In this document: one piece after another, positions 8,873 to 17,797 of the stretch
How the letters are laid out: each line of letters opens with the position of its first letter
Position numbering within the stretch: position 1 is the first letter of the stretch
DNA from: an uncultured Saprospiraceae bacterium
GTDB taxonomy: Bacteria; Bacteroidota; Bacteroidia; Chitinophagales; Saprospiraceae
Length of the DNA: 56,577 nt
NCBI GenBank assembly: GCA_938015805.1
Contig: CALLXF010000098.1
Coordinates: 1-56,577 of the forward strand
Direction of reading: 5' to 3'
Made by a program: the position numbers and the translations under genes
Notes under the pieces: generated by a model
What the model was told of the DNA's origin: nothing
Databases searched by the model: none
What the model saw: the letters and a program-made list of their open reading frames with translations, nothing else

Positions 8873-9574
8873 ATGCAAAAACGTCTAGCAGTTTTATTAT
8901 GGATCGGAGTTTTGTACTTTTCCTCTTGTGATTTTGAAACACTTAAGGGAGAAAGTATCACTCCACCCGTAAAAAAAGTTAATAATATAAATACTCCTGT
9001 TCAGGCAAGTCCCGTAAATAAGGTCGAGAAGGGTAGGGATACCTGGCAAAGGCCGAGTGTGATTTTATCTAAATTAGGTAATGTTGAAGGCAAAAAAATT
9101 GCAGATATAGGAGCTGGTTTTGGATACTTTACCTTCTTACTTTCTGGTCGTAATGCAGAGGTCCTGGTCGTAGAGATCGATCAAGAAATGATAGACTTTA
9201 TCAGCAGTGTCGTAGATGAGCAGAGCAATCCGATTTATAAGGAAAATATTTCCTATCGATTAGTAAAGCCAGATGATCCGATGCTTAATAAGGATGAGGT
9301 AGATCATGTAATGCTTGTAAATATGATGGGATATTTAGATGATAAATTATCCTATTTAAAGATTTTAAGAAAGGGCTTAAAGCCCAATGCCCAAATAAAT
9401 ATTGTAGACTTTAAAATGAAACGGCTTCCTCAAAACCTAGAAACACCTCGAGCTAATCGAGTGTATGCGGATATTACGGAGGAGCTATTATATGAGGCTG
9501 GTTATACTGATATCGTAGTCGACGATACTTCTCTAGAATATCAATATATTATCACCGCCAAGAGCCCTTTTTAA
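8873..9574 (+). CDS. Lipoprotein-type class I SAM-dependent methyltransferase
   Basis: A 233-residue protein from the ATG at 8873; a TTG five codons upstream is an unlikely start. The N-terminus is a hydrophobic signal with a lipobox-like FSSC (Cys19), followed by a flexible linker and then a Rossmann methyltransferase fold: motif I IADIGAGFGYF (residues 76-86), acidic motif II ending VVEID, and later strands VMLVNMMG and INIVDF. The HEGRD-like segment before the domain (VEKGRDTWQRP) is also seen in a family of Bacteroidota envelope methyltransferases. A SAM enzyme outside the cytoplasm is odd because SAM is cytoplasmic. Substrate unknown. Confidence 0.82.
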   Translation: MQKRLAVLLWIGVLYFSSCDFETLKGESITPPVKKVNNINTPVQASPVNKVEKGRDTWQRPSVILSKLGNVEGKKIADIGAGFGYFTFLLSGRNAEVLVVEIDQEMIDFISSVVDEQSNPIYKENISYRLVKPDDPMLNKDEVDHVMLVNMMGYLDDKLSYLKILRKGLKPNAQINIVDFKMKRLPQNLETPRANRVYADITEELLYEAGYTDIVVDDTSLEYQYIITAKSPF

Positions 9575-9590
9575 AAATCTCAAAAGATAT

Positions 9591-10106
9591 TTAAAGTTGT
9601 AAAGTAAATTGATCAATGATCTCCATTACTTCCGATTCTAATACACTATCATTCTGATCCGCTGATGATTTCCAAGTATGTAGGTATCCTAGATATGTCA
9701 TACCTAGATACTCTGCGGAGTTTCTAAAAGGGATATTAAAACCTTCTACGATTCCTGATTCTGATCCGACGCTGATGGCGGCTAGGTTTTTACCTTTTAA
9801 CTTATAGCCGATATCTTTGCGATGATGTAGACAATCTGAGAGTCGATCAAAAAATGTTTTAGTAATACTGCTCATCGAGTACCAGTAGACAGGAGTGATA
9901 AAAATTAATGTATCATACTGATCTACGATTTGTTCCATGAGAGGAAGAAAATCATCATTGCTATTTTTAAATTCGTAATCAAAAGGTCCTATCTTTTTTG
10001 AAAGAAGATCGATGAGATCACATTTAATTTTAGTCCGTAGGTAGTTTACTACTAATGATGTATGACCATGAGATCGAGAGCTTCCTTTTATAATAACTGT
10101 TGCCAT
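9591..10106 (-). CDS. NAD(P)H-dependent FMN reductase/flavodoxin-family oxidoreductase
   Basis: A 171-residue flavodoxin-fold protein. The N-terminal strand and phosphate loop (IIKGSSRSHGHTS) and the segment FITPVYWYSMSSITKTFFDR are typical of the NADPH-dependent FMN reductase/flavodoxin-like family that transfers electrons from NAD(P)H to flavin. Its ATG overlaps the TAA of the DUF1569-like gene by one base (TAATG), which suggests translational coupling in one operon with that gene and the HAD phosphatase. Physiological substrate unknown. Confidence 0.85.
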   Translation of the reverse strand: MATVIIKGSSRSHGHTSLVVNYLRTKIKCDLIDLLSKKIGPFDYEFKNSNDDFLPLMEQIVDQYDTLIFITPVYWYSMSSITKTFFDRLSDCLHHRKDIGYKLKGKNLAAISVGSESGIVEGFNIPFRNSAEYLGMTYLGYLHTWKSSADQNDSVLESEVMEIIDQFTLQL

Positions 10107-10558
10107 TATACTCCAAACTGAGTCAGATGATGATCTAGATGTTTAGAAAACATGATGTTCCACTGATCACTAGTTAATGGACCAAAAGAATGAGACGCTC
10201 TATTTTCAAAATGAGCTGGACCGAGACTTTGTGTCTTATCTAGATACTCAATAAGTTTCTTTTTTTCTGCATCGAAATCTCTACTATCTTTTATAATAAA
10301 GTCAGGAGCTGTCTTTCCATTTTTTGGATAAGGCTTAGGGCCGACCACAGCATTTTTTACAAATAGCTTAAGGAAAAATTTACCTATTGCTCCTGGTTTT
10401 TTGTATTGGTCTGTATAGGTCATATCGTATGCTACATTTAGATGAGCAAGCATCTGATCCACTGTCATTTTTCCCCATTGAGGAGCAGTTTGTGGAGTTA
10501 GGGATTCGATTCTATTGATGATGTCTTGTACGTCGGTGGCTTTAAAAATATTTTTCAT
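10106..10558 (-). CDS. DUF1569/DinB-like protein
   Basis: A 150-residue cytoplasmic protein resembling the DUF1569 family, a DinB-related four-helix bundle: WGKMTVDQMLAHLNVAYDM near residues 28-47, GPKPYPKNGKTAP in the middle, and a C-terminal HLDHHLTQFGV that supplies the conserved histidines for a putative metal site. Members are linked to thiol-dependent chemistry or detoxification, but no activity is established for this one. It overlaps the flavin reductase gene by one base and lies 28 bases after the HAD phosphatase gene. Confidence 0.78.
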   Translation of the reverse strand: MKNIFKATDVQDIINRIESLTPQTAPQWGKMTVDQMLAHLNVAYDMTYTDQYKKPGAIGKFFLKLFVKNAVVGPKPYPKNGKTAPDFIIKDSRDFDAEKKKLIEYLDKTQSLGPAHFENRASHSFGPLTSDQWNIMFSKHLDHHLTQFGV

Positions 10559-10586
10559 AGTGGGTGTTATTTAATAATTGGTTTAA

Positions 10587-11198
10587 TTATATAATGATAT
10601 CAAATCTATTTTTTAGATCTTGTTTTAGTTGAGTAGGGCTGATGAAGTGGATCACTTTTAAACCTAGTTTATCTGCGGCTTCTATATTTCTGAGATTATC
10701 GTCTATAAATAAAGTTTCTTCCGTATTGATATTATACCTATCGAGTAGTAGATTATATATTGCCGGATCTGGCTTTTTTAAGTTTTCTGCTCCTGATACT
10801 ATGATTCCTCTAAATATATTTAAGAAGTCATATTTGGACAAGGCGATGGGAAATAATTCTGCTGACCAGTTAGTCAGTGCGTATAATCTATGTTTTGACT
10901 GTCTTTCTAATTCTAATAAGATATCTACCGTTTTATATATCGGACCACTCAGCATTTCTGACCATCTATCATAATATGCTCTGATATGCTTTTCCCATTT
11001 TGGATGTTGAGCGACGAGTAGGGTGGTGGCTTCTTTTATAGATCTTCCACCATCTTGCTCTTCGTTCCAGGCGAGTGTACAGATGTTATTTACAAACCAG
11101 TCTACTTCTTCGTCGGTGTCGAATAGATCACGGTAAACGTACTTTGGGCTCCAGCCTATAAGTACTCCTCCTAGGTCAAAAACAATATTTTTTATCAT
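10587..11198 (-). CDS. HAD-superfamily hydrolase (subfamily IA-like phosphatase)
   Basis: A 203-residue protein with all four HAD motifs: motif I VFDLGGVL near residue 6 (nucleophilic Asp, followed by Gly instead of the usual second Asp, as in the FDLGNV/FDLGGV subgroup), motif II LTNW, motif III lysine in KKPDPAIYN and motif IV LFIDDN. It includes a helical cap between motifs I and II. Likely a phosphatase for a small phosphorylated metabolite; the substrate is not predictable. It is the first gene of a three-gene minus-strand group and lies behind the FecR terminator. Confidence 0.9.
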   Translation of the reverse strand: MIKNIVFDLGGVLIGWSPKYVYRDLFDTDEEVDWFVNNICTLAWNEEQDGGRSIKEATTLLVAQHPKWEKHIRAYYDRWSEMLSGPIYKTVDILLELERQSKHRLYALTNWSAELFPIALSKYDFLNIFRGIIVSGAENLKKPDPAIYNLLLDRYNINTEETLFIDDNLRNIEAADKLGLKVIHFISPTQLKQDLKNRFDIII

Positions 11199-11204
11199 AC
11201 CGTA

Positions 11205-11243
11205 TAAAAATAAAAAACCCTCTCCTAAATAAAAGGAAAGGGT
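11205..11243 (-). terminator. Rho-independent terminator after the fecR-like gene
   Basis: Stem ACCCTCTCCT (11217-11226) against AGGAAAGGGT (11234-11243), with one non-Watson-Crick pair. A run of A on the + strand just before it gives the U tract on the minus-strand transcript. Confidence 0.85.
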
Positions 11244-11265
11244 CTAATATATTCAACACAGTATT

Positions 11266-12369
11266 TTATTTTTTGCTAATGCTTTTAATTCTAAAACAGT
11301 CCTGGCACTTAGCATTTTCATACTCAATATTATAATCTACTTCTATTCGTTTAAGAATGCTTGCGAGATCTTCTTGTAGATTGAGACTAATGGTATCTTC
11401 CTTTTTAGGTTTACATTTTCTCGATTTAGAAAATTTATCTTTTTCTGGATGGTGATCATTTAAAAAATCAAAAACATCTTTTAGAGTAAATTTAGAGAGC
11501 TTTACTTTAGGTTTAGCAGGTTCTTTTTTTATTAAGCTAGGTTTCTGGATTACTGTTTTGTTTTCTATTTCTTTAGTAATATTAGTGGAAACCACTTTTT
11601 TAGTATTTGTTTTTGGAGTTTTTGTTGCTACTGTATCTGCAGGTTGTAAAGAGGGAAGCGTACTTATATCAGAGAATTTAGTTCCTAAATATTGAACAGA
11701 TTCTCCTCCTTTAAGCGTTACGGACATATGGATCTGCTTTTTATCGGATGCTCTTACACTTCCTTCGTGTACTTTGATTCCTTTACGATTTCCTGTGCCT
11801 GAAACGGTAAATACAGTTCCTAGGACTTGCGTAATAAAATCGTTAGTTTCTACGATAAAGGGTTTAGAGGGATTTTTTATTACTTCAAATTTTGCCTTTC
11901 CTTCTAAGGTTATTTTACGCTGATTTAAATCTGTAAAGTCCGGTGCGTATGTTATACTTGTTTTAGGAAATAGCGTGACATTAGAGTTATCAGGAAGTAC
12001 GACTGTCATTGTCCTATTTCCAGATTCTTTTAATATAAAAGGAGAGGATGTATTAAAAAGAAACTGAAAGCATAAAAGGAAAATTACGCTAGCTGCAGCA
12101 ACATAATAGAATATCTTTCTTCTAGAAATCGATTTTTCAATTGGTTTATGAGGTTCCGATAATTTAGATAGAAAGATATTCCATTCTGCATCTGCGTCTA
12201 CATCTATGTGTTTTTTTAGATGGTTAGATTCAAAATGAACGATAAGTAACTCTTGAAGGTACTTTCTGTTTTTTGGGGATGCCGATATCCACTGTTCTAC
12301 CTGAAGATCTTCTTCTAGTGTAGTGGTCTTATCTAGATACTTTAATAATATGTTTTCTGATGGCATCAT
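11266..12369 (-). CDS. FecR-family anti-sigma protein with STN-like C-terminus
   Basis: A 367-residue single-pass inner-membrane protein. The cytoplasmic N-terminus (1-80) is the sigma-binding part, the membrane helix is about 84-106, and the FecR domain is about 115-225 (MTVVLPDNSNVTLFPKTSITY, QVLGTVFTVSG, VHEGSVRA). A Lys/Thr/Pro-rich linker (240-292) leads to a tail whose segment SLNLQEDLASILKRIEVDY (328-346) resembles a short TonB/secretin N-terminal (STN) domain; this replaces the DUF4974 region usual in Bacteroidota FecR proteins. It lies 49 bases downstream of the ECF sigma gene, the expected regulator-sigma pairing, but no TonB-dependent receptor follows. Confidence 0.85.
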   Translation of the reverse strand: MMPSENILLKYLDKTTTLEEDLQVEQWISASPKNRKYLQELLIVHFESNHLKKHIDVDADAEWNIFLSKLSEPHKPIEKSISRRKIFYYVAAASVIFLLCFQFLFNTSSPFILKESGNRTMTVVLPDNSNVTLFPKTSITYAPDFTDLNQRKITLEGKAKFEVIKNPSKPFIVETNDFITQVLGTVFTVSGTGNRKGIKVHEGSVRASDKKQIHMSVTLKGGESVQYLGTKFSDISTLPSLQPADTVATKTPKTNTKKVVSTNITKEIENKTVIQKPSLIKKEPAKPKVKLSKFTLKDVFDFLNDHHPEKDKFSKSRKCKPKKEDTISLNLQEDLASILKRIEVDYNIEYENAKCQDCFRIKSISKK

Positions 12370-12418
12370 AGCGTATAACTGATATAAAAACGGGGACTAG
12401 TGACTAATACCACATTTT

Positions 12419-12985
12419 TTAGTCAAAAATATTTGGGTCTTTTTTGATTAATTCGCGTAAGCGAGAAATTGCCCTTCCTACATTATCTTCTACTGCTCTT
12501 TTGGAAATATTTAAATGGCTTGCGATTTCCTCGTATGTTAGCCCTTCGAATTTACTGAGTCTAAATATTTCACGATTTTTTGGTTTGAGTAATTCCATAG
12601 CTTTTATAATCTCAGTCCTAATAATATAGGGAGATAAAAAAGCATCATCTTGGTCCGGAAGGTTATTTATAATCTTAGCATCGTCATCGGAGACGATATT
12701 CATTTTTTGATATTTACGTATGTAATCGATCATTGTATTTTTTGCCGATCGATATAAGTAGTTTTTAAAAGATGAGGTGATTTCTAATGTATCCTTTTTG
12801 TCCCATAATTTCATAAATGTAATCTGGACTACTTCTTTACTATTTTCTAGGTTACTGAGGTACTGATTAATAAAATTTACAAGCGGGCCATAGTACTTTT
12901 TGTAAAGTGCTTCAAATTCCTTAGAGGAATCAATTTTTATCGGTTTGTTTTTACGGTTATCAGACACTCTCTTGCTCCTTTGCAA
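12419..12985 (-). CDS. ECF-type RNA polymerase sigma-70 factor
   Basis: A 188-residue ECF sigma factor with region 2 (FEALYKKYYGPLVNFI to KNYLYRSAKNTMIDYIRK, about 23-90) and region 4 (LKPKNREIFRLSKFEGLTYEEIASHLNISKRAVE, about 132-165) containing the helix-turn-helix. It pairs with the adjacent FecR-like protein as a cell-surface signalling module. The frame opens with TTG at 12985; a GTG at 12967 is an alternative start, better spaced from the -7 box at 12993-13000. No ATG is available before the conserved domain. Confidence 0.93.
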   Translation of the reverse strand: MQRSKRVSDNRKNKPIKIDSSKEFEALYKKYYGPLVNFINQYLSNLENSKEVVQITFMKLWDKKDTLEITSSFKNYLYRSAKNTMIDYIRKYQKMNIVSDDDAKIINNLPDQDDAFLSPYIIRTEIIKAMELLKPKNREIFRLSKFEGLTYEEIASHLNISKRAVEDNVGRAISRLRELIKKDPNIFD

Positions 12986-12992
12986 TGCGATA

Positions 12993-13000
12993 CAAAGATA
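12993..13000 (-). promoter_or_regulatory. -7 box TATCTTTG upstream of the ECF sigma gene
   Basis: Exact match to TAnnTTTG on the minus strand. Transcription would start near 12988, which leaves almost no leader for the TTG start (12985) but about 21 bases for the GTG start (12967). No clear -33 box. Confidence 0.5.
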
Positions 13001-13054
13001 TTAATATTAAACAACTGCTGCGGAAATAGATTTAGTACCCAATAAAATTTCTGA

Positions 13055-13093
13055 AGCAAAAAAAAGGGTAATTTGTTTGTACAAATTACCCTT
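13055..13093 (-). terminator. Rho-independent terminator after groEL
   Basis: Perfect 13-base stem AAGGGTAATTTGT/ACAAATTACCCTT (13064-13076 and 13081-13093) with a 4-base loop. The + strand A-run preceding it forms the U tract of the groEL transcript. Confidence 0.92.
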
Positions 13094-13117
13094 ATAAAAT
13101 TTATTTGATGTTTTATA

Positions 13118-14761
<1,644 letters not shown>

Positions 14762-14793
14762 TCAGTTTTTTATTGTTAAATAAAATTTATGAT

Positions 14794-15057
14794 TTAAAGA
14801 ATTACGAGGATATCGTCCTCTCTCATGATCAAATAATCCTCACCTTTCCAGTTGAGTTCCTGACCTGAATATTTTCCATAAAGTACTTTGTTACCTACTT
14901 TTACAGACATTTTGATTCCGTCCTTTCCTGGACCTACTGCTACGATTTTACCCATTTGCGGTTTTTCTTTTGCCGTCTCAGGGATGATAATTCCTCCAGA
15001 GGTCTTTTTATCTGCTGGAGCTGGTTTTACGACCACTCTATCATTAATTGGTTTCAT
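14794..15057 (-). CDS. groS: Co-chaperonin GroES (Hsp10)
   Basis: An 87-residue co-chaperonin that starts directly with the family N-terminus [15 protein letters not shown]. It has the mobile loop [17 protein letters not shown] (18-34), the GKIVAVGPG strand and the C-terminal [13 protein letters not shown]. It is slightly shorter than many GroES (90-97) but complete. It caps the GroEL ring and is cotranscribed with groEL. Confidence 0.98.
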   Translation of the reverse strand: MKPINDRVVVKPAPADKKTSGGIIIPETAKEKPQMGKIVAVGPGKDGIKMSVKVGNKVLYGKYSGQELNWKGEDYLIMREDDILVIL

Positions 15058-15376
15058 ATTGAAAAACTTTGATTTATCATTTAATGAAAAAAATAATTAC
15101 AACTTACAAGCATCATATTTTGTACCAATGCAGGTTAGACTGCCAATTATGCATAAATAGTAAGGAAGTAATGAGTTATAGGTAATTATGGCTCTAGTAA
15201 TGTAGGAGCTATTGACAAAATGGCAATTACTTTAAAAAATTACTATCTCATCATATAAAATCAATACGAATTTTTTACAGCGTATTACACCACTATGATA
15301 ATGTAATTCTAAGAATTACAAACGCACTGAGCTATACTATATAAACGGAGAATATAAATGTGGACTGTGGAGCCTT
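15058..15376. other. Intergenic region between groES and secG
   Basis: It should contain the groESL promoter (minus strand), but no exact TAnnTTTG box or CIRCE repeat was found. A perfect inverted repeat GTAATTCT-A-AGAATTAC lies at 15303-15319, 58 bases past the secG stop. Its single-base centre suggests a protein-binding palindrome more than a terminator. No coding frame is seen. Confidence 0.5.
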
Positions 15377-15634
15377 TTATTCTGATAGAAGACCTGATCC
15401 TCCACCCATATTTACGATAATCGCAGTGATTATACATAGAATAAAAAGAACAATAGCTAAAACCCAAGTGATTTTCTCGATAAAATCAGTAGATCTAGCA
15501 GCTCCAAACATCTGGTTAGCTCCTTGACCTCCGAATGTAGAATCTACACCACCACCTTTAGGATTTTGGATTAAGATTACAAATGTTAATAAAACACAGT
15601 TTACTGCAATTAATAGGGTCAGAAGATTTACCAT
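15377..15634 (-). CDS. secG: Preprotein translocase subunit SecG
   Basis: An 85-residue membrane protein with two hydrophobic helices (about 3-20 and 53-75) joined by the SecG signature loop ILIQNPKGGGVDSTFGGQGANQMFGA. It supports SecYEG-mediated export across the inner membrane. It lies 6 bases after the AT-hook-containing gene and belongs to the miaB to secG cluster conserved in Bacteroidota. Confidence 0.96.
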   Translation of the reverse strand: MVNLLTLLIAVNCVLLTFVILIQNPKGGGVDSTFGGQGANQMFGAARSTDFIEKITWVLAIVLFILCIITAIIVNMGGGSGLLSE

Positions 15635-15640
15635 AAGGCT

Positions 15641-17266
15641 TTATTTCTTTTTTAATTTTTCAATTTTCGCTGCAAAGAAACTACTTTTTTGAGGATTTAA
15701 CAAACCTAGACGCTTGTATACTTTTATTGCCTTTTTATAATGACCTTGCTTAACCAGTAATTTTGCTAGCGATTCCGTGGCTATTTCGTCTTTTTTTACG
15801 ATGCTAGCAGAGATTTGCTTTTTTAGTGATCTCTCTTGAGGAGATGTTTTTTTTGTTGTTTTCTGCTTTTTAGTCTTTTTCTCTGCCTTTCCTGATTTTT
15901 GCTCTAACCAAGCTGAGAAATTTAATTTTGCTTCTTTTGTATTTTTAGTTCCTCCTTTTTTCTGCTTATCTACACTTTTTACTGTTGTGGTTTTAGCCAC
16001 TTTAATCTTCTTATCTGCTCTACTAGGAGTTGATTTAGTGGATGCAGCTTTGCTTTTAGTGTTTACTTTTTTTGCTTTAGATGGAGGTAGTGTTTTTTTA
16101 GTAACCTTCTTAACAGTTTTTTTCGTTATTGAAGGTCTTTGGTTTGTAGCAGAATTAGTTTTTGAAATATTGGACTTAGCTTTTGTTGAACTTATTTTTT
16201 TCGTGGTTGTTTTACCAGCCTTAGCTTTTGAGGCAAGTTTTCCTTTTGTTTTCGTTGATGTTGTGTTATTGGTTTTCGTTGAACTGGTTTTTACGGATCT
16301 CTTAGGCTTATTAATTTGTTGAGAAGAAGATGGTTTATTTACAGAAGCTGTTTTAGTAGTTTGACGAGTTGTCGTCTTTTTTGCTGCTGGTGTTTTTGTG
16401 GCAGTAGCTTTTTTACTTACGGCTTTTTTTACAGACGCTCTTTTTTTAGGCAGCGTATTGCTACTACTGGCCTTTTTTATATTTGTTCCTCTTTTACTGG
16501 CTGTTTTAGTAATAGGAGACTTTTTTATTGGGGGTTTTATTTCTGTAGTCTTACGCCTTGTTTTTGCCAAGGTTTTGTTTGATGTTTTATTTGTTGATCC
16601 CTTTGGTCTTCCTACGCCTCTTTTAGGAGTAGCAGTCACAGTATTCTTTTCTTGGTCGTCTGATCGAGTTGATGATTTTCTCTGTTGTAGAGTAGAACTG
16701 CTTCCTGTAGTTTCTAAAGATTTGGACGCGGTTTTTTTATTTTTTGAGCCCTTAGGTCGTCCTACTTTTCTCTTTGTTCCTGCATTTGATAGGGTTGCTT
16801 TTTTTGATTCCGTATTTACAGTTTTGCTTGAGACTCTTGACTTAGAGACAGCAGGTTTGGTCGTTTTTCTTGTTGATGCTTTTTTATTTTTTGATTCTAT
16901 TGCATTAGTCTTTGTTTTAGAACTTGTCGCAGTAGCACTTTTAGCAGGTGTTTTGGTTTTGGCTTTTGATTTAGCTGTAGTTTTTTTAGATGTGGTAGTA
17001 GATGTCTTACGTACGATAGGGATTAAGAATTTTGCTTCTTGTTTACTAGTAGCTTTATGAGGAATCGACTCTATACCTAAATGCAAATTACTTGCAGAAG
17101 AGACAGCTTCTAACAGATGACTTTTTTCCTGAGTTCTCCGAGCTAGTAGGCTTTTTAACTGATGATTATATGGATATAAATTTATCAGTCGCTTGATGTC
17201 GGCCGTAGAAACTTGTTGCAGTTTTTTTGGTTGATCTAGTAGATCTAATAATCTTATTAATTCCAT
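15641..17266 (-). CDS. AT-hook/histone H1-like Lys-Ser-Thr-rich protein with TPR-like tail
   Basis: A 541-residue protein. The N-terminus (1-85) is an ordinary helical segment and the C-terminus (493-541) is a TPR-like helix pair (ATESLAKLLVKQGHYKKAIKVYKRL). In Bacteroidota, a short protein with such ends commonly sits between lptE and secG. Here the middle (about 86-490) is an extreme low-complexity, very basic stretch of Lys, Ser, Thr and Ala with SPKK/AAKK-like runs, resembling eukaryotic histone H1. It holds two near-identical AT-hook cores GRPKGS (169-174 and 219-224), each preceded by KR(K/G)VGRP. This implies binding to AT-rich DNA or another polyanion. No signal peptide is seen. Tight spacing to secG (6 bases) and lptE (18 bases) indicates one operon. 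Confidence 0.8.
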   Translation of the reverse strand: MELIRLLDLLDQPKKLQQVSTADIKRLINLYPYNHQLKSLLARRTQEKSHLLEAVSSASNLHLGIESIPHKATSKQEAKFLIPIVRKTSTTTSKKTTAKSKAKTKTPAKSATATSSKTKTNAIESKNKKASTRKTTKPAVSKSRVSSKTVNTESKKATLSNAGTKRKVGRPKGSKNKKTASKSLETTGSSSTLQQRKSSTRSDDQEKNTVTATPKRGVGRPKGSTNKTSNKTLAKTRRKTTEIKPPIKKSPITKTASKRGTNIKKASSSNTLPKKRASVKKAVSKKATATKTPAAKKTTTRQTTKTASVNKPSSSQQINKPKRSVKTSSTKTNNTTSTKTKGKLASKAKAGKTTTKKISSTKAKSNISKTNSATNQRPSITKKTVKKVTKKTLPPSKAKKVNTKSKAASTKSTPSRADKKIKVAKTTTVKSVDKQKKGGTKNTKEAKLNFSAWLEQKSGKAEKKTKKQKTTKKTSPQERSLKKQISASIVKKDEIATESLAKLLVKQGHYKKAIKVYKRLGLLNPQKSSFFAAKIEKLKKK

Positions 17267-17284
17267 GAGAGCTAAAATAAATAA

Positions 17285-17797
17285 TTACCAGTTAGTAAAA
17301 GCCTTATTAAATACATCTTCTGTCAGCTGCCTAAAAATAGTAGTGATCAATTCATCTTGAAGACTTTGTAAATCTTGTGAACTATCAAAGTCTTGGAAGA
17401 ATGAAAAATTTTGAGTCCAGTTTTCATCTTCGTTATTTACATTTTCATAGTCGACTTTTACTTTTATTTCTAGTCGATTTAGGGCTGTTGTATTTCCTTC
17501 AGTCGGAGCTACAGAATTTACTCTATAATTACTGACACTTCCAGAGAATATTATATCTGGATCTACTTCTCGATATTGTAATCTAGATTCGTTACGTACT
17601 TTTTCTCTGAGACTCTCTGCAAAGATCTGATTTATATCAGCAGGAGCATTTAGAGCACTTATCGTAAAATCATCTACATAAAAAGTATTTACATCACTAG
17701 GAATGGAGATTCCTTTTAGGCTGTAACATGAAGAAAATGTAATCAACACTAAAAGAATTGCCCAGTATCGAATTTCGTAAAATATCTTATTCTTCAA
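17285..17797 (-). CDS. lptE: LptE-family LPS assembly lipoprotein
   Basis: A 170-residue lipoprotein with the lipobox FSSC (Cys24), then the LptE-like alpha/beta domain (SLKGISIPSDVNTFYVDDF, IFAESLREKVRNESRLQY, DIIFSGSVSNYRV). LptE plugs the LptD barrel and helps deliver lipopolysaccharide to the outer leaflet of the outer membrane. Its start overlaps the end of the sigma54 activator gene by 11 bases, so it is in the same operon. The match is by pattern and synteny. Confidence 0.85.
   Translation of the reverse strand: MKNKIFYEIRYWAILLVLITFSSCYSLKGISIPSDVNTFYVDDFTISALNAPADINQIFAESLREKVRNESRLQYREVDPDIIFSGSVSNYRVNSVAPTEGNTTALNRLEIKVKVDYENVNNEDENWTQNFSFFQDFDSSQDLQSLQDELITTIFRQLTEDVFNKAFTNW

Noticed and set aside
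15058-15180. CIRCE/HrcA operator for groESL
   Set aside because: The TTAGCACTC-N9-GAGTGCTAA repeat is not present.
16398-17060. A 220-codon open frame opposite the AT-hook gene
   Set aside because: It is a mirror of the Lys/Ser/Thr-rich low-complexity coding strand, which has few stops in the complement; composition is Val/Leu/Phe-rich noise without family features.
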